A DNA stretch of 64,000 nucleotides from Anaspis maculata (lineage: Eukaryota; Arthropoda; Insecta; Coleoptera; Scraptiidae). This document shows, piece after piece, positions 1 to 13,560 of the stretch. The notes below the pieces were generated by a model that was not told where the DNA came from, made no database searches, and saw nothing but the letters and a program-made list of their open reading frames with translations. Made by a program: the position numbers and the translations under genes. Position 1 is the first letter of the stretch, and each line of letters begins with the position of its first letter. Location of the stretch: positions 52,531,423 through 52,595,422 of the forward strand of contig OX421968.1 in assembly GCA_949128115.1 (NCBI GenBank), written 5' to 3'.

Positions 1-3000
1 CATATCCTTCTCCCTCTACCGCTCGCTGCCACCTCGCGGTCTAATATGTTCGTGATGACCTAAGGAACAGTCTGACACCAACTACTATGTTCCAAGATTC
101 AAGTTACAAACGAACCTTAAAAGTGGACACAAGAAAACCCACGATCGGCCCGTTTTGAAATGAAGGGGATATATCATATATCTCTGGCAAAACTTGCCCG
201 CAGATGAATGATAATTTAAGGTGCATGATTTCCATAGTTTTCATATCGACTTTTACACCGTTGAAAATTCCATCTTTAGAACTGGCACATCAATTGATAG
301 GTACCTGGGAACCTATACCTATGATTAACAGATATGTAAATTTATGATAAGCTTGTGTTTCGTCACCTAATAAATATTCTTCTAAATATTATTGGAAAGT
401 CTGGACGGCTTGGCAGCCTGCTCGTCACGGCGGTATTTTCGTTTGGTCCACAACTCCACAATGATTAAAAAAGTGTCAATCTCGGCCATTATAATGGCTC
501 ACGGCGACATTCCCATTCATCTGATATTGGATCGCGCGTCAAAGTAATTTTTAATTTTTTTAGTCGCATACTTGCATCGTGCAAGTTATTAATTTTCTTT
601 TGTCTGAAACCTGACAAGACATTTATTGATGTTCTAGTTAAACTGACAGCGCTAAAATAAAGCCAAAAAGGCACCTGTGAGTGCGTCCCATTGGAGAGGG
701 GGAGGATTATTTGACTTTCTCTCATAATTGAATTGAACTTGAGGCCCGTGAATCGTCTAATCCTTTACTTGGATGGGTGCGACATCAGAGTGGACATTTT
801 CACTTTTAGGTACATGCTTCTCATCGAAGAAAACCATTTAAGCCATGGGCCCATATGTCTCTCCGTAGTTTGATGCAACCGCATAAAATGAAAGTTGAAA
901 AAATCATGGCAACGATAGATCGTCTGCACTATTTCTCTGACTGTTTGATGATTGTCTCTCAACGTACCTATTGGAGACAGCGCGAGCGGCATTTCTAAAT
1001 CATTAATCACCCTGTTTGAAAATCGCAGTTATATTCAGAAACCTGAAATTTGATTCTCCACGATGTTGTCTTTGAACGATTTGTTTTTCAAAATATGTCC
1101 ATAACAATCAGTCGTTTTGAGAAAGAATGTGGAACAGAACGGAATCATTTGTGGGCGTCTTAACGATTTTGAAACGAAAATTTATTAAACTCTTTGCTTC
1201 TCACACATAAAAGTTATCCTTCGATTGTGAAAGATGAATAAAACACTACGTTGATGATATTCTGGAATTTTATGGTATACAGGTGCCCGCCATTACTGAG
1301 GAGAGAAATAGAAGTTTTTCCCCCCTTAGCGTTCAAAATCGCACTTTCTCAATTGCAGTTGCTTGGAATTTAAATTCGTGACTGCGTGTTCTGTTTATTG
1401 ATCGTAAATTGGGGTGACTTAGCTCATGTGCGGCCCTAAGCGCCATCTCTGTGCCATTCCGGGGTGTCTTTTTCTCACAGGATAGTTACGTGCCTGCACT
1501 GTCGCGATCCTGAGATTGGAAAAACAGGCGACTGGTTTTCCCCAAGCGAGAAACCTGCTTCTCACAGGACATGGTTTCTGTTTGGCACTGCAAACGAAAA
1601 ATTGCAGATGGAGTTTTTAGATTGCTTCAGGTCTTGGTCCCATTTCAGCTGTTTTCAAATTATTTTGATTTCTAACCGATTTTTCCAACCTAGCTTGTGA
1701 TGGGTGATTTCATATTTAAACACAAATTTCACCTTGGGTAGGGTGTCCTGACAAAGTATCACTAAAACAAAGTGTGAATTTGAATCTGTCAAAGATGAGA
1801 CACCTTTACATTATGTGCCTTATGTACCTAATTAAAAGCTCGACATCATGTCGGTGATCAGACCGTCTTCAGTGAGAATCACTGGGGCGACGGCGCCTAA
1901 CCAGTTTAATCAACTAATCAGATACCCGTATTTGGCAAGTTACGCCGTCCTAACTTTTCGCCTCAGACATGAAATTGAGCCGTAAGTAATTGATCATGAG
2001 CTGAGTGTGGCTAAGCTACAAAAATGCAACAAGCGTCAAATATTGTAATAATATAAACAAGTCGTTACTTCTACTGGCTTACTCACTCACTCGTTTGTTT
2101 ATATGGCTGTTCGATTATTTGCTTACTCGCTTACACGCCTATTCGCTCACTTAGCGATTAATTTTATTTGCATGATTTCGATGTATCTCTGCTAACCCTA
2201 TTTGTTTCAATGTTCAGCCAAATTGAAATATGAAAGTCTGAGAAATCTTTGAGTGCTTTTTTCATCTGGAATCATTTGGCTTTTGATAGTTATTAGAGTT
2301 TTTTTTTTCTAGCGGTTCAACAAATTTGTGGCGAGTTCGTTCCTTCAGCAGTCGCAGATCACGGCCCATTGGTTCGGAATTGATGCCTGGATCTTTCTGT
2401 AAGTGTTTTTTTTTCTCTTTTGATTTTAATAATGAGCTTCCAAGTTGAGATGAGGGGGATATCAATAGAAAAAGAGCGCATTGATCTGGTTATCCATTTA
2501 ATCAGTTCCATCAAACTCTTAATGACTAAAGATAAATGTTACCTAATTTACAACAATTGCATTTCTAATACTTAATACACGAGCATCGGACTACGTCTTA
2601 GTATCACAATATTTTCAGCTTAAACACACGTTTCTATCCTAATTATTTCGATATGATTTTTCTATGCTACGAAATAAGTATATCATATTTTATGTAAGTG
2701 CAGCACGTCTCACTTGGAAACTTCAGACCCTTTTCAGTTATTGTAAGTTCGAAGAGGGTGTCAATTTCAAGTGAAACAAGATGCACTTGAATAACAAAGT
2801 AACATCATTACATAACTTTAAAATGAAATACAACGTCATCGTATATTTTCAAGGAACATAGACTTTGAGAGTTATTGGTGATTATCCATCAATAAATTAA
2901 CTTCCATTCTGCGTTGATATAAAAATATTACTAGAATAACGATAAAATACAACAATACGTAAGTAGATTTATGTAGATAAAACACTTCGTTCCAATATAA

Positions 3001-5309
3001 ACATTCAATCAATTGGCACATCACAAAGAGTCAGGGTTTCAACAATCACAGTACTATGTACAAAATTCAGATTTTTTTTGTTTGTTTATTAAATTGTGTC
3101 GTGACACATTATAGCACCTTTAATAATAAACGTATAATTTAAAAATTCAACTAGTTGATGAGGAGTATGTACAAAATTTACCCTAAGGTTTAAACCCAAT
3201 CAGCTTTTCGGAGTTACCTCGTTTTCCTTCCTAATATTTACAAATTGTCTAGGTTTTAGAACTAGGAGGTATTTCATACTTATAATTATTTTTAGTAATA
3301 CCACACACATTAGGCACAGATGAAATTAAATATGAGCAAATAGTATAAAATCGATAATATAAATTTGAACAAAGCGTATATTTTTAATATACAATGAAAT
3401 CACATCATAATAATACTGATTCTATTCCCAATGTTATTTATTACTATGCTTACTACTTCAATTTCTTCGTTATTACATCAAGAAGTTAGAATTAGTATTT
3501 AGAAGTTGAAGATTGAATGAAATATTTGGGATTGATGGGATGGAGCAGTATTGATGCAAAATTAGTGTTTACTTACAACATTCAGCATTCTTTCTGCAAC
3601 ACGTGTAAAAGGGCTCAAGATCAATTGACTTATTTATATTACAGTGATTGAAACATTAATATCAACAAGAAAATCGAAAAATACACGAATTTCAGAAATC
3701 ATGTATTCAGGTAAATACTAATTTTGGACAGGAGGGATTGGCTAATGTAAACAGTAGCTTTGCTATCTATCACTGACAGAGGTTTTGGGGGAAGACATCG
3801 ATTTAACTCAAAGAACTCTCCTCCACGCTGGGACTTGGCAGAGCGTTGGGATCGCCATTGGCATGCTTCTGTCCCAACCGAGGTGATGATCTGGAATTAC
3901 TCGTCATTGATTGCATTGTTTGCGATCGTGGACCGGCAAATCTCATGCTGTACGCCGGCCGGTCCTGATTCGCACCCTGAAATGCCACACATTGCACATT
4001 TGTTGTCGATAGGTATTATTAGAATGGTCATAGCCAAATAGGTATCTAAGAGAGGGGCTTCCTGAAACACCCAGTCAACACTCCCCATCAACTCCATTAT
4101 TGCGGTAACTTCGGTTGCCGATGGCCGATGACATTTTCCATATTCACGTTTATTTAATTGAAAATGGCGTGCGATCCAAAAGGAAGCAATTTCTTTGTCT
4201 GCCAAGCGCGAGTCTACATAAAGACTAGACAAAGAAGGAAAAGTATGTCTCCCCTTGCGCTGGCTGCACTCGTAGGCTGACAATTTTTTCGGCCTCGTTT
4301 TGAGAAATACTCTGTAATGCACAATAAACGCATTGATTACAATTAGGACTGGGTCGCCATGTCGATGTCGTGTCGACGTACTGCATCACTGACAACCCTG
4401 GCTGTCCTTTGCTTTGAGAAAAAGTTTACAACACTTTCCTACGCCACTAATATTTTATAAAATCCAGAAAGCGCAAACTTCCAGATTATCCTCTAAAATA
4501 GATATCACTCCCCATTAGTCAGACACAACATTACTTCTTCTTTGTATGAAAAAGTAACGCAGTAACGTCAGGAAGAAAGCAATTCAGGTCAAATTGGTTG
4601 AAATTCAAGCAGATTGGCAGGCAATCCCAGTTAGACCTTCTCAAATGGTCAGTCAAGTCATTCGGGAGTTTGCTACTGCTCACGACACGCGACTACACTA
4701 ACATGACGACGTAGAGGCGATCTGACTACTGGACACAAAAGAAAAAGTACGGCGACTCAGTCAGCGAAAACCTGTGGATTTGTAAATTGTGTATATCAAG
4801 TGATGTATGTATATAGTTCTGTGAATAGCGTTTGAATACTGGCCTATGGGTCTTTTCTTCGTACAAGTAATTTCCAAGTAAACTCGGTAGTAATTATTAT
4901 TCAAGTACCTAAGATTGTACTAAAAACCATAAAAAAGTGTCCATGTATTTTCATAAGAACGGGTACCTGCCCGAGCGTTACAACGTTTCAAGTCCAGTTG
5001 TGAACTTCAGCATTCAATCGGCGACGCCGCCCCATACCAAAACGTTATTTTTGTAATTGCTTATCGTTATTTCGGTAAGATTTCTCCTTGTTCTGGTCCC
5101 AACGTCATACCCATAAAAGTCGAAACGTTTTGAAAAAAAATCCGTCTAGGAGTAGATGCTGTGACGGACAGACGACAAAGTAGGTGACACTTGCCATTTG
5201 AAATTTCAAAGTTGGGGTGAGTGGGCACAAAGAGGTTGAAGATTGAAAAATGTCAATACATGCGTTAGGTGTCATCCTTGAAATCTAAATCGACTTGTTT
5301 TTGCTCAAA
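1..5309. other. No recognisable gene
   Basis: AT-rich DNA with only short, unrelated open frames (the longest, 3897-4322 minus, shows no domain). It probably belongs to a further intron or the 3' flank of the mGluR gene. About 5010-5190 is a dispersed repeat also found at about 56300-57075 (shared GACGCCGCCCCA and GCTGTGACGGAC). A stretch near 1930-1970 (AGTTACGCCGTCC) resembles the inside of the Harbinger-like MITE at 15678-15816. Confidence 0.5.
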
Positions 5310-7169
5310 CAAATAAACTACGCAACGTTGAATACGACACCGAAAATGTTGCCCCTTTTCAAATCGGATTTAACTCCTGATTATCTTGGACGATTTGTAT
5401 CTGTTTATGCCGTTGCTTAGCCCAATCTTCTGATAATCCATAACTGTGAATAAGAAACTCAATGCAACTTGAGTGAAGTTTATACAGGGTGATATCTATA
5501 AAGCGGTGCAAAACTGCCAGGCGTTCAACATGCTCCCATTTAACATTTTTTTCTTTTTCCTGGATTCTAACATTGGAAGCATAAAAAATAATCTCATACC
5601 TCGCCAAAAGGATTTATTCCCCTAGCCTCTTTATTTACAGAATGGTATAAAACAACATTTCTTGGTTATTCGGTGATACCATTTTTTATTCTTGACGGAT
5701 TTCCTAAATCCAAGGCTCAAATTGAAGCTGAAAGCTCAAGTAAGAAGATCCCATAATCAGAATCGACTGGAAATTAACATTGAACATGTATGGTTTCCTC
5801 AAGAGTGACCCTACGGTTCATCGCTCCCGGGATCTGGTTTGGGATGAGAATGTCCCAAACCAAGGGTCAACCTTGATTGACCAAAACCTTCATTCTGAAG
5901 ATATTCCGATGTTTAGAGCTTGAACGAGACAATAACTGTTGATAAAGGAAAGGGACAAAATCACAAGTGCATGTTATCGAGGCGGAATAATCCTTCTTGC
6001 TTATGAAATCGCTTGTAACTAACGTTACGGAAATTTGAACAATCACCATAAAAAAATCCTGTTTGTTGTAATTTCCGTAACGTTGGTTACAAAAACCGCA
6101 TGTGAGCGATTCATTCTCGTAACGTTAGTTACAAGCGATTTCATAGAAGCAAGAAAGATTATTCTGCCTTGAATGAATGCTTCGCTCAAGGGCAAGGTTG
6201 ATTATCAGTTAATTCTCAACCCAAGCCGGATTCCGGGACCGATGAAACGTCGGGTCACTCTTGAGGGAACCACACATTTTTAATGTTCAATTTCCAGTCG
6301 ATTCTGATTATGGTATCTTCTTACTTGAGATTTCAGCTTCAATTTGAGCCCTGGATGTTGAAAATCGGTCAAGAATAAAAAATGATATCACCGAAAAACC
6401 AAGAAATTGTTTCTTTGATACCACTTTGTAAATAAAGAGGCTAAGGGAGTAATAGTATATTACATACCGAGACGGGAAATACATCATTACTGCTGAGGGC
6501 ACAGAGAGCCTCCAGGCTTTGCTTGGAGGCTCTAGCCCGAAGCTGGAATGATGTATTTACCGTCGAGAGTATGTATACTATTTTACTCACAACCATGTAC
6601 TCAGCTTGCAGGATTACAGGCGTTCAAAAGTTGAAATCTGAAAATTAACTTTTTGTCATAACTTCCAGATAGGCCGATAAATTTTGCTGAAACGTGGTTC
6701 AGGAAATATTGATTAACACACTTATTGTTTGGTTGGATGCATATTTTGGAATTTCCCTTCTGTAGCTACCATTTCTTCACTTTCTCGGGAGGTCGGCAAG
6801 GGGTCACTTCCCGACCTCCTACTAGGTATGTAATGAATCAATTACCATAGTGGTTGTGAGTAAATAGACTAACGTGGCGAGGTATGAGGTTATCTTTTAT
6901 GCCTCTAATGTTGAAATCCAGAAAAAAATTCTGGGAGCATGTTGTTGAACGCTTGGCAGTTTTGCACCGCTTTACATGTCACCCTGTATAAACTTCACCC
7001 AAGTTGCATCAAGTTTCTTATTCACAGTTATGGATTATCAGAAGATTGGGCTAAGCAACGGCACAAACAGATTCCAAATCGTCCAAGCCAAGGCAATCAG
7101 GAGTTATCCCACTTTGAATAAGGACAAAATTTTCGGTGTGTCGTATTCAATGTTGCGTAGTTTATTTGC
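5310..7169. mobile_element. 1.9 kb inverted-repeat (foldback) element
   Basis: The two halves are reverse complements of each other: CAAATAAACTACGCAACG near 5310 is mirrored near 7160, CTCATACCTCGCC near 5600 is mirrored near 6885, and the middle pairs about 5630-6060 with 6060-6470. The apparent open frames on the two strands (5359-5607 minus, 6939-7121 plus) are mirror copies of one sequence and are not genes. A nested piece near 6576-6870 has its own inverted ends (ACTCACAACCAT / ATGGTTGTGAGT is the pattern) and strong small hairpins. No transposase is visible. Superfamily is unknown. Confidence 0.75.
6509..6531. repeat. Stem-loop GAGCCTCCA / TGGAGGCTC
   Basis: Short strong hairpin, loop rich in GCTT, at the inner edge of the foldback element. 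A second hairpin of the same size lies near 6788-6820 (GGAGGTCGG / CCGACCTCC). These sit where the arms stop matching, so they may be a separate small insertion. Confidence 0.55.
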
Positions 7170-10100
7170 AAGGAAATCGAGATCGTATTGGTATTAAGGG
7201 TGAGAACTTTGCGTTTGGCCACCCTGTATTGTGACAATGGTACACGCTCACATTGGCTGGCGGTTGGGCATTTCGAGGGTCGTGATTTACTCTTTGTGTA
7301 ATGAATAATAATGTCTGTCCAATAGATTGGTTTTTCAAATTACTTTTGTCATGTTTTTTTTTTGTTCATATATTTTTTAAGCTGTGAGACGTTGTCTTTA
7401 TGCCAAATTTTGTAACGTTGGCGTTGTTGGTACAGAGAAAATACGTTTGCGTCGCTTAGAAGTACCTATACCCAAGTCAATTTCGATACTGCACAAAGGG
7501 GGCGTATCCGGGATAAACTCGTTTTAGCATACAAAGAGTCGACTAGAAATGAGCTTTTGATAAGCATAATAAAGTTCATGCCTTGTTAGTCGAAATACAG
7601 TGCTTTACTTTGCTGCCTGCGGCACAGACTATTCTGCGGCACTTGTTGGCGGCATCAAACCAGGTGTATAAAGTGACTTTCACCTCAACTACCTTACTTA
7701 TCCCCAATTTAACTCATCTCATTTCTTATAACACAAGCTTTTTCACTGAGCTTCGAATGAAACATACAAATAAAATCGTTATATGACGTTAGCATAATAT
7801 TATAATACAGTACATATTATATGTACTGAATAAAGTACATTTTGAACTAACGTCATCACGTGACAGTGAACTAGCGTACAAAACACTGGCAGTTTATGCG
7901 ACCAGTCGAATTTTATGTTACAACCTTGTCGTCCAATTATCCCTCTTATATGAAATGTCGACACAAAAATTGGATCGTAAAAATGTCTGTCACGAAAACT
8001 GCGCCGATCTTCCTAATATCTATACGAGCAGAACTCTATACAGAAATGACTGGGAGGAAACCGAATGTACGAATTTTTCAGGACTCGCGGCATCAGGCGG
8101 AAATCCTTGATGTCAAATTTATCAAAAGACTTTGACGAAATAAAGTGATGCAGCATCGGTATCGCCCAGTCGGCTCAGCCACGGGGATATAGCAAGGCCA
8201 TTGCGGTCCAATCCCCGGAGCTCCTTTTTTTTTGTGCGTGAGTTGTATGCGTGTTTATTTATTTATGAATAAGATCTCGCAACAAACTTACGCGAAATAT
8301 CTCACGTTCGTTGTTATTCAACAGGTGAAAATTCAATTATAGTGCGAGCATATTCAACAAGTATTCAGCGTGCTCTTTGACCGACGCAATTCCGGGCTTT
8401 CGCACATTTCCAATCGAATTGGATTGTGGACAGTAGCCAAATCTCTGAAGGAAATCTGACGAGATATGAAAATTTCAAAAGTTTCCATGTTACCAGTCCT
8501 CGTGTGGATTTTAAATAGGTATTCCTTTTTGAGCTTTTCTCAGGGAGTCCATCAAATATAAGATACGTTCCAATTTTATTTCCATTCAGTCTCTATGCCC
8601 CGCCTGCGCCTAGATCAACAAAACTTAGCAATTTGAACACATGTTTATAATAAAAACGAATGGACAAATGGAGCAAATGAAGGAAAATCATGTCTAGCCT
8701 TAATTTTTTTGCTTCGTTGCATATAGCGGATGGCCCATCCTTGTTTTGATTTGATTTCCTTTATTTTTGGAAAATAAATATCTGAACAGAAAGCCCCTCT
8801 CTGCGCCGCATTGTGCACTTTGCCCAAGTTCACAATCGACAGGATCATAAAAATATTTTTTATCTCCGCAGGATATTCACCCGATAAAACGTGCGTCTCG
8901 AATCAAAGGGTTCTTCTTTAGTCCCTGGTATTACAACTTTTTATTGGTTATTGGATAGTCACTGGTTATTACAAACTTTGGAGGCTGACTCCCCATCAAA
9001 AATGAAGTTGACAAATAAATTAACTCAAGTCCTAAAGTGCTTCCTTTAAAAGATAGGTAAGTGTTGAAGTTGACTATTGAAATCTTTTTTGCTGTAACTT
9101 TGATTTTTCCCCCCGTAACTTTTGAACCGTTTTACCGACTTTAACAAATGTGGCGCACATACCATTACAGTATACTTCTCTCTAACTTGGTGATGATGAC
9201 TTTTGTTAAAAACCACCTAGTGGCGTAGTTGCTACCCGCCTTCTCCAGCCGTATTTGTTATGCCTCTAGAATTATTTTGCAAAATTGATCAGGTTTTCTA
9301 ATTTTACGTTCGATTTGAGAAAGAACTCACTTCTGCAAAATTGTGATTAGAGACACCGTTCACGAGATATTCGAGCTCAAGTTTTGGAAAACATCTCGAA
9401 GACGGAAGTTATTTTTTTCGGCGCCTCAATTATTCGGCGGAAGAAAATTCGGTATTTGCCCCAATTGCGTGCTATGCCTATTTTCTAATCTTCAATTACT
9501 GGCGCATTTGAAATGGTGTGAGCCAATCTTTTGACACACCTTTCGGGTTTGCTCCTTGTGCATCAGTTTCGCGAGATGGTGTGAGCACCTACAGTCTTTA
9601 ACACTTTTTTTTTTGTCGAGGAAGCATTTTAGGGTACTAGTTTTCGATATTTTTCAACTTCTTGATGAGGAATCAGCCTTTAAAGTTCGCAACAACCATT
9701 CACAAACACCATGTAGGTCGTTGTTAAGAAAATTAGAAATCAGCTTACCTGGTTACCATTGCCTTGGCGCACATTTTTGAATGGCTGGAACAGGACAAGA
9801 TAAACTTTCGGGGTAAATAAGCACCCCAATGCTACTGTTGCGCTTATGTTCAAGCACATGCACATGCTAACTATTTGGATCTGAAAAAAAAACATCAGTT
9901 TACTGAAAAAATTTCAACTGCATCCCTCGGCGTTAGTTGCTAGTTATTTTGGCCCACTGCGATAGAAACAATAATAGAATCATACGAGTTTGATACATGT
10001 GTTTACCGATTTTGATTAAACCTGGTAATATGACGTATTTCATGATCAGGTTAATGTTTTGGAGGTTAAACGATCAGTCGCCATGTTGGCCCGACATATT

Positions 10101-11330
10101 GAACTTTGACATGAACGAACCATTTCCTGAGATTATTCCTACTAAAATTTAAATCGGCACGTCAAATAAATTGTTTCCTGTTTCAAAAAGTTATAGTCAC
10201 CGCCATCCAGCCCCAGCATCTGAATCGTGCCTTAGAAAATGCGCTACTGAGTATCGCCCATGAATACTGTGCCACTTGATATTCTTTGGAGCAAAACATC
10301 CTTAGTTTACCGACTCGAATGACAGGATGTCGCAAAACTATTAACTTCACGATCACGATCCCATTTGGGCTCTTGACGAATTTTACGAAGAACTGTCAAC
10401 AACATAAATGCAATTAGGTCAAGCTGTATAAGAATAACTGTGATGTTCAAAGGGCTCGTTGACTTCTTTTTTTATTTTCGTCATCTAAGAAGACTGCACT
10501 AAACTGTTGGAAAAACTGCAGAAGAAAAGAATGATTGAACATGTAGGGAGAAAAAAAAATGGATGTATGTGTATAAAAATAAATATTACTAAAGCCTTTT
10601 ACTTGACCTGGCGGGGTGTCAGCCGATTTGCGTGTATTTGTGATTGTGTTCTGGTGTGCCATGCGGTTATTTTTTCGGTGTAAGGTAGTGATTGCTTTGC
10701 AATCGATTTTTCGATTGGTATTTTCGATAGTCACGATAGTGAGGTTGGGTTAGGCACAGGTCACAGGTTACAGCGATGACAGGTGAGTGACAGGCTTCTG
10801 ACGGTTGGCATCGACACTATTGACAGTAAATCCCAACACGTACATAAAAATACGACGGAAGTCGCCATTATTTGGCTTCGTGCAGCCACAGAAATCCCGT
10901 GCAGCTCGTGCGCCATTTTGTTCAACTCGCTCGTTGTTTATGGTTGTTGGTTGCATTCAAATCGGTTCCTTCGGACCGGTGGTATATTTGGATCTCTGAA
11001 CGGAAATGACTGGCCCCGGCCGCTCTTCTGCGCATGTCAAACTGTCAAGTATCCCGCCATTTGCAGCAACCACCTTGTCGCAAGTTTTATGGTAAACGCT
11101 CCTTCCTGCCTTTTTACCTTCTCCGAACAACTCCAACGCAAAAGCGCTCCCTACATCCTACATGCAATCGCCGTATTGCACCGAAACAAACGTGGGGAAC
11201 CACCGATTTCAGACAACGCATAATTGGGTAGTCGGACGACATATCATGTCTTGGTGACTGTTGTAGTTTAGACAAAAAAGGAGAACTCTCTGATTAAAGG
11301 TAAATGCATAAATTTTATTCTAAAACATAC
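7170..11330. other. No recognisable gene; scattered repeat fragments
   Basis: AT-rich DNA below the TM4-6 exon. The next mGluR exon (TM7, Pro-Lys-Val motif) was sought here on the minus strand and not seen. The stretch 10740-11230 is richer in G+C and carries the longest open frame, 146 codons at 10783-11223 plus, which has no signal, domain or codon pattern that I recognise. A CACCCTGTA motif at 7210 suggests the remnant end of a CAGGGTG-type element. Confidence 0.45.
8150..8235 (+). mobile_element. Possible tRNA-derived SINE head
   Basis: CGGCTCAGCCACGG resembles a pol III A box and GCGGTCCAATCCCCGG resembles a B box about 35 bp downstream, followed by GGAGCTCC and a run of T. Both boxes depart from consensus (C for T at the first A-box base, TCC for TTC in the B box), no target duplication was found, and the match could be chance. 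Confidence 0.3.
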
Positions 11331-11635
11331 CTTATAGTCGTTGTTCGTTCCAAAATAAATTGGAAGAAATGCAAGCCATACGATGCACGTCGAATACATG
11401 GTGAAACCGATGTATTTCGCTTCGTTAAAGTTTTCCGGTATCTTCCTCGTTTTGAAAGCGTACCAGGTGCATAAGATTATCAGTATCATATTGTAAATCA
11501 GTGACATGATGAGGGAAAACGTCGACACTCTGCAGGTTAAAACTGCCGTCAACGGGTACGGGTATATTTCCCTCACGTCAGGAACTTCAATCATCAGCCA
11601 AACTATCGCTCCAATCAGCTGCACCGCCACGATTC
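11331..11635 (-). CDS. mGluR: mGluR exon: TM4, TM5 and TM6
   Basis: This 305-nt exon completes the split Gly codon and then encodes about 101 residues. TM4 is AVQLIGAIVWLMIE, TM5 is SLIYNMILIILCTWYAFKTR, then the mGluR signature KTRKIPENFNEAKYIGFTMY leads into TM6 (CIVWLAFLPIYFG). The signature is the third intracellular loop and TM6 entry of the family and is nearly identical to vertebrate group II and III receptors. The acceptor is TTCTGTGCAG|GA at 11636/11635 and the donor is TATAAG|GTATGT at 11331/11330, in phase 0. The next exon should read on into TM7 and the Pro-Lys-Val motif before the tail. I looked for it on the minus strand below 11331 and did not find it, so it lies outside the window or is too short to recognise. 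Confidence 0.95.
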
Positions 11636-12074
11636 CTGCACAGAAAAAAGTCCATTGCAGAAATATTTGGAAAACGTCATATAAAAATTACTGAAACTAC
11701 TCCCGATTATACTTGAACTCATATTTCACCGTTGCAATTTTGTGGAGAAACTGCAAATAAACAATTAGGGTGGCGTTTGTACTTTGTGGTTATATATTCT
11801 AGGCAAGACGTTGTCTACTACAGTAAGTTCCTAAACAGAAAAAAATATTTTGAATATTCCGTTACTTTAGGCAAAGAAATCGCCGTCATCTCTGTTGTGG
11901 GACCCTTTAATCGTAGCATCTTACTGTAATGTCCTTGAAGATAATTTTATGTAAAATTGCATTGCTAATTCAAAATATTGCTGTACAGGTGTTCACGTAT
12001 AGATTATACCGCCCCCGCCCTTCCTGGAGCCCCCCTTGAACATGATTTTAAACATGAAAAACGATTCTTCATAT

Positions 12075-12245
12075 TTTTAGCGCACTTTCCCAAAAAATGG
12101 AAAGAAAGCGCATTTTCTTTTTGGAGGATTAGTGAACGCAAGATGTTACTTAGGGTTCTATTGGAAAAAAATTCAATATGGCGGCCAAGATGGCGGCAGA
12201 GCATAATTTGTCCAAAATCGGATGTATTTTAACGAAGTTCACATC
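12075..12245 (-). repeat. Dispersed repeat with GCCGCCAT motifs
   Basis: Reverse-complement copy of sequence at 21290-21690. Shared blocks include ATGGCGGCC, CATCCGATTTTGGACAAAT (mirrored) and GTGAACGCAAGATGTT. The 21 kb copy carries extra copies of the GCCGCCAT module, so the family expands internally. Confidence 0.65.
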
Positions 12246-12984
12246 AAGTTCAAAAATTAGGTACATCCAAACTAATAAATTTAGTGTAATTACATATAAT
12301 TGAAACAAATAGTGCATGTGCAAAAAATATAATTGTATTATCAAAGCAATTTTACAGATAATTCAAATTATCTTCGAAGACGTTGCAGGAAGGATGCACT
12401 ACGATGAGAAGTCCCGCGACAGGCAGGACGACGATTTTTCAATGTTGGTTTTGACTATTTTTGGTCCAACGGTTATACCTACATTATATCGTTGAAAAGA
12501 CGGGAAGAACGTCTATTCAAGTAGGTAACAGCCAACTCATATAACCAGGAATGATTGATGAAATGCCAAATCTGTCAAGACATTTCTACTAAAAAAAAAA
12601 AAACAAAGATAGTCATTCATCAGAATTTTGAAAAACCGAACTTTTGCTCATAACTCGAAAACAATAAACGACAGACAATTTTACTTTTCACCACTGAGTT
12701 TTTCTTGAAACTCATGAAATTCATGATGAAGAAATTGTCATCAGTTTTTCCATATCTGTAAGGGTTGCCCAGTTCTCCTATAAAACTATCCAAAACCCTG
12801 CAGCAAAAAATTCAGCCATCAATGTCACTCTTTGGCCCATTTTTCGTGTAATTCGGGTTGGTTGAATGTATGTATTACGTATGTAAAGTGCTTGACAAAT
12901 AAAGTGCACCACCTGAAAATCAGGTGCGTCTTCAAATTGGGATAGCTTGTAAAGTATTGGACCCATTTTGGAAATTCTGGCGTA

Positions 12985-13560
12985 TGAGGACAGAGCGTTT
13001 CTTTATCTATCTAATGCTGATTCAAAATTAAGTTTCGGTTTCACATTTTCACATACAGGGTGCCAAAGAAGAGCGTGCAAATATTGGCAAAGTTTTACAG
13101 GGTACAAATTTTGAAAAAATAGTTTCAGGTTTTCTCTATTATCTGTTTTTGATAGGTTGTATTATTATGCCAAAACGAGTTTTGAATTTTGAAATTTATT
13201 TGTTTTCAAATACATAGTAGTGTAAAATTTTCTAAAACGTGCTCTTTCAGACGAAAAAATATGATAGCTTGAAAAATATTGTATGGACTTTGGAAATGGA
13301 TGTGAGGACAGAGTGTTACTGTAGCTATCGAATGCTGATTTGAAATGAAGCTTCAGTGAAACAATCTGTCATATACAGGGTGCCAAAGAAGAGCTTGCAA
13401 ATATAGCCCAGGCATTTTAGTCGAAAAATCGTGATAACCCGTAACAAATTCTCTCAAAGCTGAATTTTGGTATATATGTTCTATTGGACCTACGGAACAA
13501 CATATCAAAATACTCGGACTTACATCCTCGTGCGTTCTTTGATTTTCATCCTCAAAGGTC
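12985..13560. repeat. Left arm of a large inverted repeat (CAGGGTGCCAAAG family)
   Basis: Holds two tandem starts of the same unit, TACAGGGTGCCAAAGAAGAG at about 13056 and again at about 13375. The mirrored copies lie at about 18780-19160 and 20324-20480, split there by a LINE fragment. The two arms enclose the 13823-16362 element and other sequence, giving an inverted repeat about 7.5 kb across. Confidence 0.7.

Noticed and set aside
10783..11223. 146-codon gene on the plus strand next to the mGluR exon
   Set aside because: No recognised motif, overlapping frames of similar length on both strands, and no splice or start signals that stand out.
1..11330. Final mGluR exon with TM7 and the cytoplasmic tail
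   Set aside because: I looked on the minus strand for the TM7 region and a Pro-Lys-Val-Tyr block continuing from the phase-0 donor at 11331 and found nothing acceptable.
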